Assembly: GCF_000004195.4 (NCBI RefSeq)
Contig: NC_030678.2
Location: forward strand, 77,001,404-77,065,403
Reading direction: 5' to 3'
DNA length: 64,000 nt
Source: Xenopus tropicalis
Lineage: Eukaryota > Chordata > Amphibia > Anura > Pipidae
This document shows, piece by piece, positions 14,335-25,689 of this stretch (position 1 is the stretch's first letter; every line of letters starts with the position of its first letter). A program made the position numbers and the translations under genes. The notes beneath the pieces are model-generated. The model was not told where the DNA came from and ran no database searches. It was given only the letters and a program-made list of their open reading frames with translations.

Positions 14335-14776
14335 CTAAGGGGGACATTTATTAATCCACGAACGCTGTGAGTGTTCGTTTGAACACTTTGTGCGTATTTT
14401 CGACGACTTTTTTGTACCTTGCACAATTTTTTCGTACTTCACGACAAAATTTGTGCGCTGAGTACGAAAGTTTCGGATTCATTCAAGCTTTGGTATCGTG
14501 ACTTTCCTTGGGCCAGGATGGAGCTGCACAGTGCCATTGATTCCTATGGGAGGCTTCCAAAATCATGCACAGAAGGATCAAAGTCAGAAAGGTTTTCCCG
14601 CTGTTTACAATCATTCGGTACGAAAATTTCGGATCGCCAATACAATATTATCGTGACTAATCAAATTTTTTAGTGGGCATTTTTGTGATATTTGTGATCT
14701 TCAGAATTTATCGTATCCAATCCGAATTTTTCCCATTCAGTATTCGAACTTGTGATTTCATGAATGTGCCCCTTAG
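14335..14776. mobile_element. MITE of the 'cactaagggggacatttat' family
   Basis: The left end CTAAGGGGGACATTTATT is mirrored by 'aatgtgccccttag' at the right. The internal sequence is rich in 'tttttcgta/tacgaaa' and shares the 'gatggagctgcacagtgcca' block with the copy at 15652-16117. No coding capacity. Confidence 0.7.
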
Positions 14777-14872
14777 TAGCTCTGTATGTCCTCACCCTAA
14801 CTAAAACATCTGGCACACACATAGCAACATTTCTATATGCTTCTTCCCACCAATAGGCTCACTTAAAGGAAC

Positions 14873-15286
14873 AGTAACACTAAAAAATGAAAGAGCTTTA
14901 AAGTAATAAAAATATAATGTACTGTGTCCCTGCACTGGTAAAACTGGTGTGTTTGCTACAGTAACACTACTATAATTTATATAATAAGCTGCTGTGTAGC
15001 CACGGGGGCAGCCATTCAAGCTGGAAAAAAGGAGAAAGGCACAGGTTACATAGCAGATAACTGATAAGCTCTGTAGAATACAATAGTGTTTTATCTGTTA
15101 TCTGCTATGTGCCTGTGCCTTTTCTCCTTTGAATGGCTGCCTCCATGGCTACATAGCAGCTTATTTATATAAATTATAGTAGACTTTCTGAAGTAAACAC
15201 ACAACTTTTACCAGTGCAGGGCAGCAGCACATTATATTTTAGTTACTTTTATACACTTTCATTTTTTGGTGTTACTGTTCCTTTAA
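14873..15286. mobile_element. T2-type MITE (TTAAAGGAACAGTAACAC family), copy 2
   Basis: It runs from TTAAAGGAACAGTAACACTA to a mirrored TACTGTTCCTTTAA. The flanks 'ggctcac' and 'ccatgcaaagg' are contiguous in duplication copy B near 24800-24820, which is therefore a natural empty site and shows that this MITE inserted after the duplication or only into copy A. Confidence 0.92.
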
Positions 15287-15381
15287 GGTGACCATGCAAA
15301 GGCTGATCTACCAATAGTTTAAGCAAACAAAACTGTACATGAGAAAGAGTTGCAAAGAGAAGGAGCACTGGTATATTAATT

Positions 15382-15548
15382 AGTGATGAAAAATTAGAGA
15401 AACCTTGCAAAAATTGTTGCACACAACAAATTTATTTTAACTTGCGCAACTTGTTTTGGTCACGCAGCAAATTTTCCTGCGCTGAATTTTTGCACCCGTT
15501 TCGCTGCAAATTCGTGCCTGCTGAAAAATTTTGCTCATCAATAATATT
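15382..15548. mobile_element. Short MITE fragment ('attagtgatga' ends)
   Basis: The left end 'attagtgatgaaaaatta' and right end 'tttgctcatcaataat' resemble the ends of the larger element at 56031-56592, with the same 'cccgtttcgc' interior block. It is a small deletion derivative. Confidence 0.55.
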
Positions 15549-15651
15549 ATTTTTTAATCTTGGACCAATCACCTTTGATCTGAAAAGAATAAAAACTACT
15601 CACTGGAGTGCCATATTTGCCCAGACTATTGAATATATTTTTAGACATGAA

Positions 15652-16117
15652 TGGGCTGATTTATCAAAGTACGACAGGTCCGAAATACAAAAAATTCGAA
15701 TTTTTTCGTACTGTGTGTATTTTCTGCAACTTTTTCGTACATGTGCGCGACTTTTTCGTACTTTGTGACAAAATTTGTGCGTCAAAATCGTATTGTCGCA
15801 CCGAGTACATAAGTTTCGGATTCATTCAAGCTTCGGTATTGTGACTTTCCTTGGGCCAGGTTGGAGCTGCACAGTGCCATTGATTCCTATGGGAGGCTTC
15901 CAAAATCATGCGCAGAAGGATCAAAGTCTGAAAGGTTTTCCCGCCGTTTACGATCGGTTGGATACGAAAGTTTCAGATCCCCAATACGATATTATCATGA
16001 CTTATACGATTTTTTTGTAAGCATTTTCGTGATATTTGTGATCATCAGAAATTATCATATCTAATTCGAATTTTACCCATTTCTGGATTCGAACTCGTAC
16101 TTTGATGAATGTGCCCC
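15652..16117. mobile_element. MITE related to 14335-14776
   Basis: It opens 'gggctgatttatcaaagtac' and closes 'tttgatgaatgtgcccc'. The interior shares 'gtgactttccttgggccagg' and 'attgattcctatgggaggct' with the copy at 14335. No coding capacity. Confidence 0.65.
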
Positions 16118-16361
16118 TGTGAGATTCACAGTTTGATCAGAATCTATTGTTATTTACTGATAACTGATGAATCCTCCCCTACATGTTTCATTATTCAGGT
16201 GTGCAGGATCAAATTTTTAACAATCAGTGCTGCTTAGTAGGATTAATTGTGTTCTGTTATCTTTCTAAAATTAAAAGTCTTCAGACACTGTGGGGCCGAT
16301 TCGCTAATGTACGAACCCGAATCACGAAATCCGATAATTTCTGATGATCACAAATGTCATG

Positions 16362-16377
16362 AAAATTCTTTTCGTTT
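16362..16377 (+). repeat. Target-site duplication, left copy
   Basis: The 16-mer AAAATTCTTTTCGTTT is repeated without a mismatch at 18361-18376, bracketing the L1-like insertion. Confidence 0.92.
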
Positions 16378-18142
16378 AGAACCACTAGCCCAAAAGATAA
16401 GGAACAACCCCGACATTAAAGGCCTAAACACCCTCTCAGAACAACACAAGATTGGACTTTTTGCAGATGACATAATATTAACACTCACCAACCCAACAAT
16501 AACTCTCCCCAATCTCCTTTGTACGCTACGCGAATTCCAGAAAATTTCATGGTACAAAATCAACGATACTAAAACACAAGCACTCCCCATAAACATCCCA
16601 GAAAACATCTTACAGCAACTTAGAGAAAACTTTAAATTTGAGTGGAAAGAATCATATATCACTTATCTAGGTGTAAAACTCCCCAAAGACCCAGAGACTA
16701 TATACAGACTAAACTATCAACCACTGTTGAAAATGGTAGAAACTGAATGTACTAGATGGAAGGGGGCACCTATATCTTGGTTAGGCAGAATTATATCGAT
16801 CAAAATGAACATCCTTCCTAAGGTTTTATATCTGTTTAGAACACTTCATATAGCACTACCTACCCAATACCTAGAAGCTCTACAACGTACTGTTAACAAA
16901 TATGTATGGCAACACAAACCTCCAAGAATAGCCTTTGCCTGCTCTCAATTCTCTAGAAAACTTGGAGGCCTAGGGATCCCAAATGTTAAGGCATACTACT
17001 TGGCATCACTGTTAGAAACTGTAATAAGACTGCATTCTCCTCCAGGAAATAAAAAATGGGTGGACCATGAAACAAGTCTTGCACCAGATGGAAACTTAAT
17101 TCAACTCTTTTGGCTCCCTAAACAATTTAGGCCGGCTATGCCAAACCTACTGCCTACAACAAAACTTTCAATAAAAATATGGGACAAACTGGCAAACAAA
17201 TATAATTTTAACGCATTTCCGGCAACAACAATGCCACTTGCAGCATTAAAATACGTGATACCAAACATAAACCTCCAAGAATGGATTACAAAAGGAATAA
17301 CCACAATACGCCACCTTTACTCTATAACTACCTTACAAAAATTTGAGGACTTAATGGAAAAATACAACCTATCACAAAACCAAAGATACACTTATCTACA
17401 GCTGCTACATTTTCTCAAGACCACCTCTAAGGAATACAAAACCTGCAAACAGAAATCAATGATGGAACATTTATGTAATAAAGAATGGAACGGAAAAGCT
17501 ACTCTATCAGAATGTTACAAGCAACAAATGCAACTACCAGAAGGACACAAATTCCCATACATGCAAAAATGGGAGAACGAACTGCAACTTCATATCACCA
17601 CGGAACAATGGCAGGAAATATTAGCAGCATACAAAGGAGCAACCAATTGCACAAATCATATAGAAGTGCACACAAAAATAACACACAGATGGTACTTGAC
17701 ACCTAAAAGAATAAGCCAAATCAACCCACAATACCCCACTCTATGCTGGAGACAATGCGGCCAACAAGGAACACTTTTGCACATGTGCTGGCAATGTCCA
17801 GCAGTAAAGCCCTTCTGGATAGAGGTTTTTAACCTCATCAAACAAAAATTGGGATGGAATCTACCTCTACAACCTCAAATAGCTTTGCTACAATTATACC
17901 CACCGGACATATCAGCCCCAAACAAAAAACTTTTATTTCACATTTTCAATACAGCACTCTCTCTCATCGCAAAACTCTGGAAACAACCGGCCACCCCGAA
18001 CCTTCAACACCTAATCCAACAAGTCAACTATAGAGAAACAATGGAAAAAATGATAGATGCCACACCGGAATGCAAAAACAAACAAGCCTTAATTTGGGAT
18101 CCCTGGCGCAATGGCCAATCCACAACGATATCAAACACATGA
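16378..18142 (+). pseudogene. L1-like ORF2 fragment: reverse transcriptase C-terminal part
   Basis: The frame is open for about 588 codons to TGA at 18140-18142. It begins within the palm at LEPLAQKIR and includes the catalytic FADDIILTL motif, where DD are the metal-binding aspartates. Then comes the thumb-like region (YLGVKLPKDPETIYRLNYQ, WLGRIISIKMNILPK) and the C-terminal domain with the zinc-knuckle-like signature CWRQCGQQGTLLHMCWQCP followed by FW. The endonuclease and the N-terminal half of the RT are missing, so this cannot support retrotransposition. The open frame runs upstream into host MITE sequence, so the apparent upstream start codon at 16247 is not real. Confidence 0.92.
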
Positions 18143-18360
18143 AAGCCTACTCAATTCTAAGATATATTTGCCTCCAACCCAACACAATGTAACACTATCT
18201 AGATTATATTAAAACAAGCAAACTAAAACCTTCCATAAATGTACATGACTAAAGATATGTTTTGTAATTTTTTACTGTTATATATCTAAAAATGTTTACT
18301 ACTTTCTGTGCAAGATGTAACTTTGCTCAAATACTCAATAAACTTTGAGTCAAAAAAAAA
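16378..18360 (+). mobile_element. 5'-truncated, young L1/Tx1-like LINE insertion
   Basis: About 1.98 kb with a poly(A) tail (the A-run after 'aataaactttgagtc') and a perfect 16-bp target duplication on each side. The element starts abruptly inside the reverse transcriptase, which is typical of incomplete target-primed reverse transcription. An AATAAA lies just before the A-tail. The identical flanks and the open frame imply a recent event, younger than both the MITE it sits in and the segmental duplication around it. Confidence 0.93.
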
Positions 18361-18376
18361 AAAATTCTTTTCGTTT
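18361..18376 (+). repeat. Target-site duplication, right copy
   Basis: Identical to 16362-16377 and placed immediately after the poly(A) tail. Confidence 0.92.
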
Positions 18377-19719
18377 GAATATGAAAATTCCGCAATTTTC
18401 GTATTTAAACTATTGTTTGCGAATGGCGATCTGATATGGCAAACGAGTGTAAATGCCGTGAAACCCTTTCTGATTTTGACACTTCAATGCATGATTTGGG
18501 AAGCTTTCCAAAGGACTCAATGGCACTCTGCAGCTCCAATCTGGCCAAAAGAAAGTCACGATACTGAAGCCTGAAGGAATTCCGAAACTTTCGTACTCGT
18601 TGCACAAATTGTCGCAAAGTATGAAAAAGTTGCAAAAATTAATATAAAATTGCAGAAAATACGCACACTTTTAAAACATCAAAAAAAACATTTTTTTTTA
18701 ATTTTTACCCAATTGTACTTTGATAAATGGGCCCATGTATGTAGGATTCCAGCTACAGTTCTTTGGAGGAAGTTCTAATAACAAAATGCATCAGGTGTGA
18801 TGTTGCAAGCGGGTGGAACACATCTGAGTTACTCTAAAGTGAAAGAAATTTCCACTGCACCCAGAACTGCACGGCTAAGTGACTTTTAATGCGCTCAAGA
18901 CACTTTAATATGTAGGTGCAATACTATGTTTTACTTTTTGTGATAATAAAATGAATCTCACTATGGGCACTGCCCCTGATATTTAATTGCTTTTATAAAA
19001 GAGGTGTTTTCACACCTGCTGGTTGGAATTGATCTGATACTCTTCCCATTTGCTACACGTCTGTAAAGTAGGCATTTTTAATATACAATCAGGAATCAGG
19101 AGATTTCACCAGAATTACCTTGCATGCAGTTTCCTTTGGGAGTTTTGTAGTGCTATACTATCCATTATACAACCATTTTTGTGTTGAAACATTTATGCAC
19201 GTTCACTATAGTATTTTTGTCCTGGGACTTTCAAAACTATCTATTTTCCCAAAATCTGACATATTGTGCTAGGTGTGGTATTTCTTTTCTCTCACTCTGT
19301 TGCCTTTGCCGCTGATCCTCCCCCAGCTGCAGCCTGTCAAACTTAAGATTAGATTGTATCAACTTGTTTTTCAGAAAATGTTTTTTTTGTACTGCAGGAT
19401 GCCCTGAAATCTAATCTACAGTTTACGATCAGTGATACTTTCAGTGCTTTCACAAAATCTTTAATCTGCATAGTGTGCATCTGCATCATTTTTTTATATA
19501 TGCATCAATTTAGAAAATACAGAGAGAAAATGAAGGTCTTGTAAGGAATATGACACCCATTGTAGTTGCTGATGTATCTGTGTGATGTGACTGAGATGCT
19601 GCACTAAATTTATAGCATGTTTTTGACATCCCTGGAGGCATACAATCCACAGACAACCAGTTACAATCAGAAATCTAGGTGTGGCCAACAATTTTCACTT
19701 TACTCTCTTGTTTGTAAAG

Positions 19720-19783
19720 TTCAGTTGTGTACGGTGTGGTCCCGCAGCTCTTTTGTGAGGAGTATATTGGCATCAAAACGAAG
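19720..19783 (+). pseudogene. Orphan candidate non-coding first exon (copy A)
   Basis: The segment 'agttcagttgtgtacggtgt' to 'gcatcaaaacgaag' followed by the donor GTAAGC is the counterpart of 25550-25624 in copy B and resembles the 5' UTR exon of the gene at 59.6 kb, which ends 'attaaag' before GTAAGG. No coding exon like 28942-29030 is found downstream of copy A, so if this is a first exon it is stranded. Its start is inferred. Confidence 0.4.
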
Positions 19784-19977
19784 GTAAGCTAAAGAGTTTT
19801 ATACATTACCAAACATCAATACTTTTTTTGAATAATACATTTCAAAATATAAATAAAGATAATTCAAAATTATTTTATATTATTATTATTATTGTTGTTG
19901 CTGTTACATGGTTACACTGTTGTTGTTATATGGTTACACTGAAAGCTTTATAATGAGGTAATATCCAGTGGTGTTTT

Positions 19978-20498
19978 TTAAAGGAGAACTAAAGCTTAAC
20001 TAAAGAAATAGGCAAGAAATGTTAAGTCAACCACAGCTATTTAGCAGGAAAGATCTGTGCCTCTTAAAATGTCCTAGTAGCTCTCCATCTTCTTTTCTGC
20101 AGATTCACTGCACTGTGCTGCTGTCAGTTACTGAGCTTAGGGACCGACCCACAATATACTGTATATATAAAACATACATGTCACAATATAAGGCTGATTA
20201 GTAAATAATACAGATTAGTACAGCATGGCAGCTCAGAATATAATAATCAGCATTTTATATATACAGACTCATTTTCTGCTGGATTATTTGCTACAACCCC
20301 TAAGCTTATCTTCTCAACAGCTGCCCAGAGCACACTGAGCATATGAGTGTCACTGACACTTCTAACAAAACCCAAGATGGGGAGCTCCTGTGATAACTGG
20401 GAAGGCAGTTATTCAGTGTAGAGATACTGAGGCAGGTGCAGTAAGTGAAGTATATAAAATATAACCATATTCATTTTTAGGGTTTAGTTCTCCTTTAA
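19978..20498. mobile_element. T2-type MITE (TTAAAGGAGAACTAAAGC subfamily)
   Basis: It runs from TTAAAGGAGAACTAAAGCTT to TTTAGTTCTCCTTTAA. Copy B has the empty site ('ccagtggtgttttgtaaag'), so it inserted in copy A after the duplication. Related relics are at 7156 and 7825. Confidence 0.88.
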
Positions 20499-21238
20499 GA
20501 ATACTGTAGTTACATGAGAATGCAGAAGCAACTCAGATTTTACACAATTTTTTCCTGGTAACCTGAAAAATGTTTTTTTTGTCCTGTATTTTAAGAAAAA
20601 TGTTTTCACACTTGGCTCAGTGATAATTCCAGATGATTTGTTGCTGTGGTTTGTTACAGTCACAAAACTTAAAGGAAATCTATTCCCCCAAACAATATAG
20701 ATCTCTATAAAAATATATTGCATTTAACAGCTCATATGTAAAACTCCACTTCATCTAAATAAACCATTTTTATAAAAAACATACTTTTTAGTTGTATGTG
20801 CCATTGGGTAATCCTAAATAGATAATTGCCATTTTCAGTACTGAGGGCCGTCCCCTGGCTCATATGATTCACAGTGCACATAACAAACCAAGGGCACATA
20901 TACATGCAAACAAACACTTGGCTAACTTTATGTGACTGTATGTATCAAGCTTAAATTATAACTATACCCTAAATAAGAAAATTGATAGAAGTGATGTATA
21001 TATACTGTGCAGCACAGAGGTTCAGCAATCCTACATACCTTTACATTTGTTTATAGTAGCTCCCTATTTTAATAGGCTTGGGTAAAAAGTGGAGTAAAAC
21101 ATTACTGGTGATGTTGTTCATAGCAGCCAATCAGATGCTTTGCTTTGATTTTCCAACTGTTAAAATCGAATTGGTTGCCTTGGGCAACATCACTGGTAAT
21201 GTTTCTCTCTACTTTTTATACCGCATGATAAATATACC

Positions 21239-21827
21239 CCTAGGGGCTGATTTACTAAGACACGAATTCGAATCCGAATTGGAAAAATTCCGATTGGAAA
21301 ACGAACATTTTGTGACTTTTTCGTATTTTTTGCAATTTTTTCGGCGCCTTTTCGGAAATTGTTGCGACTTTTTCGTTACCAATACGATTTGCGCTAAAAA
21401 ACGCGAGTTTTCCGTAGCCATTACGATTCGCTCGTATCTTGTCGCGACTTTTTCGTATTGAGCGCTCGTAAGCGGCGGGCGAAAATTTCAGACTTAGCAT
21501 GATTTTGGAAGCCTCCCATAGGACTCAATGGCACCCTGCAGCTCCAACCTGGCCCAAGAAAAGTCACCATACTGAAGCTTGAATGAATCCGAGCGCTACG
21601 ATAAAATCGCAACATTTTGCGCAACATTCGGAATGGCAACGAAAAAGGCACGACTTTTCGCACACGTTTTAACGCTACGAAAAAATCGCCAGATTTTGCG
21701 CAACATTCGGAATGGCAACGAAAAAGTCGCGATAATTTTCCGAAAAATCGCCAAATACCGATCATTACGAAAAAAACGCAATCGGACGCATTCGGCCCGT
21801 TCGTGGGTAAGTAAATGTGCCCCCTAG
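21239..21827. mobile_element. MITE of the 'ggggctgatttactaa' family
   Basis: The left end CTAGGGGCTGATTTACTAAG is mirrored at the right by 'aagtaaatgtgccccctag'. The interior is dominated by repeated 'gcgactttttcgt' and 'aaaaagtcgcga' words and by the shared 'ctcaatggcaccctgcagct' block. Several long open frames inside are by-products of its low-complexity, stop-poor sequence. Confidence 0.75.
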
Positions 21828-21977
21828 ACTATAAGTGTCAAAAGACAGGGGCCTTCTTCCCCAGAGGTAAAAAAAAAATCTACCTTTCAACCCTTCCTGT
21901 AATTTCCTATAATGCCTCTTTGTTTATGATCTGCTGTCTAATCAGTACTGACCAGATGTGTGCATTCTATTGCCTCT

Positions 21978-22190
21978 TTAGGGCTCTGGCACACGGGGAG
22001 ATTAGTCGCCCGCGACAAATCTCCTGTGTCTCGAGCGACTAATCTCTCCGGATTGCCATCCCACCGGCGAAAATGTAAATCGCCGGTGGGATGGCAAACG
22101 CGGTGGCGCGATTTCAGTGAAATCACGCATGTTGCCTCGAGAGGATTTCAGTGAAATCGCGAATAGCTTCATTTTCTCAGGTTGTCCCAT
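21978..22190. mobile_element. Partial MITE with internal hairpin
   Basis: It begins 'agggctctggcacacggg' and contains a strong hairpin near 22050-22100 ('ttgccatcccaccggcga' mirrored by 'tcgccggtgggatggcaa'). The opposite terminus was not found, so it may be truncated. Confidence 0.5.
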
Positions 22191-23090
22191 TTAGCTCAAA
22201 TAAAAACAAAAACCATAGCTTTTTTTATGTGATTAAAACAATAAGCAAAATACTGTATATGTTCAGCAGAAGTCCTATTCATGGAACTCATGTTTAGCAA
22301 AGGGGGTATACTGCCCCTTTAAATGCTGTGTTTACATTTAGGCTACTTCAAAGACAAGCCAATTTTCCCTCATACAATAACAACTGAAATAAGAAGAATT
22401 TTAAAATGTATGTTTATTATTTTTGTTTATTATGTAAAAATAAGCAGCATACGACTTGTGTCAGACAGAGTTATTTTAATTTTTTATCAAATAAAATTTT
22501 TGATCTTAGTTATCGTGCACACTTCCTTATCTTATGAATAGGTCCACAAAACTGTTGCTTTGTAAAACTCTGTTAAGTTATAGATGTGAACATTTGGAGA
22601 AGAGTCAACAATTTCACTGAACTAGTCTGGAGTGCTTGATTAATTAATATCTAGTATGGTATAACAATTATTTGCCTCAGGAAGGCTGTTGATATGAAAG
22701 AAAAATGCAAACACGTCAGGTCCAATAGTAATGATGACCCACAAGCTTAGCAGCACAAAACCCGAAGCTATAAATTCAACAAAACATGCAGATATCCCAG
22801 TCTTGAAATGTATTTAAAAACCCTGTAGATACCTACAGTAAATTTCAAAAGACTTTGTTTCTAACATCTCTGACATAACTGGGTCACATCATCTAAATTA
22901 CTATTTAGGGCAAAGCAAAATGTAGTTCAAACAAAGAGTTACTGGATATAATGGATTCAAAGTTAACCACAGTGAAGATGGATCTGAAGTTCCCTTAGGG
23001 TAGAATGGTTCCATAGTTCAATATTTACATGCAATAAATTTAAAGATCTATAGATATAAGTGGTTTTATCTCTGCACCTTATGTCTTATA

Positions 23091-23325
23091 CAGGTATGAG
23101 ATCTATTGTATCGCATGATTTGGATCTTGGGTCTACCCATGATTTGCATCACCATACTTTAAGTGTACTTAGCTACCATTACAAACAAGGTTCTGTATTA
23201 TTATTATGTAGACAAATGAAAGATTAAAGGAAAAAATCAGTTGCTAAAAATAACCTCTGCAGGCTATGGGCTTGCCATAATTTGGAACGCTCTCGATTTC
23301 TGAATAAGGGAATCCATACCTGAAC
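23091..23325. repeat. Xenopus-type interspersed repeat, degenerate copy
   Basis: The ends 'acaggtatgagatctattgt' and 'aataagggaatccatacctg' match the ends of the abundant repeat seen best at 47998-48304. Copy A retains part of the right end near 14262-14297. Confidence 0.5.
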
Positions 23326-23839
23326 TACCGTATAAAATGTAAGCTGTAACGTTTTATTAATAATGGAAGCCCAGAAGTATGTGAAGGTTCCAAACTTTGA
23401 TCTGAGAAAGTGCATGGGCTTAACTGGGAATGGCTGGGTCTGTGTGGGTTGTGGATGTTTTTGGGTGGATACCGGGGCACTCCTGGCCCCTGTGCTCAAT
23501 GCTGCTCCCCTTGTTTCACCCACCCTTTAAATTTAAGTGTCAAAGGAGGGCAAGGAAATGCCGCATCCTAGTGCAGAGAACGGCTTTGTGCTCTCTACAC
23601 TAGATAGTCGATAACCCACTGGGTGCTGCCACCTGAAGCAAGAAACTCAACTTTCCTTATTGCAGCAGCACCCCTGGGTGAAAAAGACATGATCTGGATA
23701 GATCAAAAGCATGGCAAGATGCAACTTATTTAGGAAAGCTTTTTTTTTTTTAACAAAAAATTTGTTTTACATTCTACTTTGTTGTCAAATCACACCATAC
23801 ATGGGCCCCAGTTAGGCAAAGGGCCCTACGGTAGAATAT

Positions 23840-24010
23840 TATTGTTATTAACATTTATTTATAAAACACCAACATATTCCGCAGCGCTGTACAATAGGTG
23901 GGTTACATACATTGGACATACAGGGTAACATATAAAGCAATCAATAACCGATACAAGAGGTGAAGAGGGCCCTGCCCAAAAGAGCTTACAATCTACAAGG
24001 AGAAAGGGTT
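23840..24010. repeat. Interspersed repeat, 'gcagcgctgtacaatag' type
   Basis: This contains 'ccaacatattccgcagcgct', a widespread vertebrate interspersed-repeat phrase, followed by 'cctgcccaaaagagcttaca'. A second diverged example lies at 39210-39310. I think it derives from a LINE 3' end but cannot show this from the window. Confidence 0.5.
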
Positions 24011-24056
24011 GAGACACAAGGTGTGGGAGTATTTTACTAAATAATAATAATAATAA

Positions 24057-24460
24057 TTCATAGTTACATAGTTAAGTTGGGTTGAAAAAAGACCAAGCTC
24101 CATCAAGTTCAACCCTTTCAAGTGAACCCAGCACAAACATAAACCTATACTGGCTTATCTATACACTCACATTCAAAACTATATTTAATAGAACCTTGAC
24201 AGTCTAACCCCACAACTCTTCCACACTCTTTACAAGTTTAGTTGCACGGCTCTGCACTCTCTCCAGCTCATTAATATCCTTCTTAAGGACTGGAGCCCAA
24301 AACTGCACTGCATACTCAAGGTGAGGCCTTACCAGGGACCTATAAAGAGGCAAAATTATGTTTTCACTTGAGTCAATGTCCTTTTATGCAAGACAGAACT
24401 TTATTTGCTTTAGTAGCCACTGAATGACATTGCCTGGCAACTTGTTATTCATAACATGAT
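24057..24460 (-). mobile_element. CR1-like LINE 3' fragment
   Basis: The plus strand reads 'catagttacatagttaagtt' followed by 'catcaagttcaaccctttca' and 'agctcattaatatccttctt'. It matches the fragment at 57225-57975, where the reverse-transcriptase C terminus is still readable on the minus strand. This copy has an internal deletion and retains only shreds of coding sequence. Confidence 0.75.
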
Positions 24461-25549
24461 TATAGATCATGTTATGATATCATGTGGGAAAATGACTAGC
24501 ATGGTCTTTTACAAAATGTTTGGAGCACTGGGTTTTACAGGTGAACACAGGGGATAGTATTCTATTTTATCAATTTTCTTTTGCAAATCATCTATTAGAG
24601 TTTAATGCTTGTGCTAGGCAATAACAATTGGTTTAGCTGTAACTTCATAGTAAGAAGGCTTAACTGAAACATCTGGCACACACACAGCTACATCCATTTC
24701 CAAATTAAGTAAATGTTATACTGTGTGTATTGTGTACACCAGATGCATCAATAAGGCCTACTCCATCTATGTCTATCTGCTTTCTGCCCACCTATAGGCT
24801 CACTTACAATAGCCATGCAAAGGATGAGCTACTGATCTAAATCTATCATTACTTAATGATAGTTGATAAATCCTCCCCTAAAAATGTAATTATCCAGGTT
24901 AGGATATCATTATGTACAGGATTGCATTTTATAATGATCTGTGCTGCTTAGTAGGATTTTCTGTTGTCTTGCTTTCAGACACTGTATGCAATATTCCAGC
25001 TACAGTTCCATTAATATGTTTGGGACAGAGCATCAGGCAATATTCACCTGATTAAGAAAGGCTACAGTGACAGGAATATATAATTCACACAGGCTTTGGA
25101 TAAACTGTGGGCCAAAATAATCCAAACACATTTTTATTCAAAAGAATCTAGACACTTCATTGAGCATGGTCAAGACAAATCAGAGATCCAATGAGAATCC
25201 CTCCTTATAAACAAACTGCTCCCTTCTCCCAGGTGCAGCTTGTCAGGATGTTCTGAAATCTAAACTTCAGTTTAGGATCAGTGATACTTTCGGCAGTTTT
25301 ACATTATTATCACTCTGCATAGTTTCATTTCTTAGTATGTATATACACACCAGTTTAGAAAACTACAAGGCGAAAATGTAGGCTCTGTAAGAAATATGAC
25401 ACTTATTGCAGTTGCTGATGTACCTGATATGATGTGACTAAGATGCTGTCATCCTGGATGCATACAATCCACATTACAAGTTATGCTCAGAAATCTTAGG
25501 TGTGGCCAACATTACTTTGCACTCTTGATTGTAAAGTTCAGTTCTGTGT

Positions 25550-25624
25550 GGTGTGGTCCAGAAACTCCAGTTGTCTCTCAAGCACCTCATCAGATGTAAA
25601 GAGTATATTAGCATCAAATTAAAG
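25550..25624 (+). promoter_or_regulatory. Candidate non-coding first exon of the 28.9-kb gene
   Basis: The sequence ends 'agcatcaaattaaag' at 25624 and is followed by the donor GTAAGC. The same 'attaaag|gtaag' junction ends the 5' UTR exon of the third gene (59601). It would splice to the acceptor at 28940-28941, giving a 3.3-kb first intron in the 5' UTR. The block is conserved between duplication copies. The 5' boundary is a guess and no strong TATA box is visible. Confidence 0.45.
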
Positions 25625-25689
25625 GTAAGCTGAAGGGGTTGATACATTTCTATAAAACGTAAATACCTTTTGTAATAAGCAATTTTTGT

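Larger units (their letters stand above)
16291..18735. mobile_element. Palindromic MITE split by a later L1-like insertion
   Basis: The left end 'ggggccgattcgctaatg' and the right end 'gataaatgggccca' are the two termini of one element whose body is interrupted at 16377/18361. The site is empty in duplication copy B ('cagacactgtatgcaatatt', near 24976-24996), which places this element's insertion in copy A only. A 3-bp TGT may flank it. Confidence 0.7.
13665..21095 (+). repeat. Segmental duplication, copy A
   Basis: Ordered blocks here recur in the same order and orientation at 22535-27890. Matching pairs include 13684-14100 with 22546-22990, 14792-14870 with 24650-24800, 16130-16260 with 24840-24970, 19310-19790 with 25200-25635, 19919-19977 with 27433-27480, and 21003-21080 with 27801-27885. 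The similarity is clear but diverged, with many substitutions and indels. Copy A contains later insertions that copy B lacks: T2 MITEs at 14873 and 19978, and a palindromic element carrying a young L1-like insertion. Confidence 0.85.

Noticed and set aside
16247..16377. Start of the 631-codon frame upstream of the LINE
   Set aside because: The first 40 or so codons lie in the host MITE and target duplication; the true element begins at 16378.
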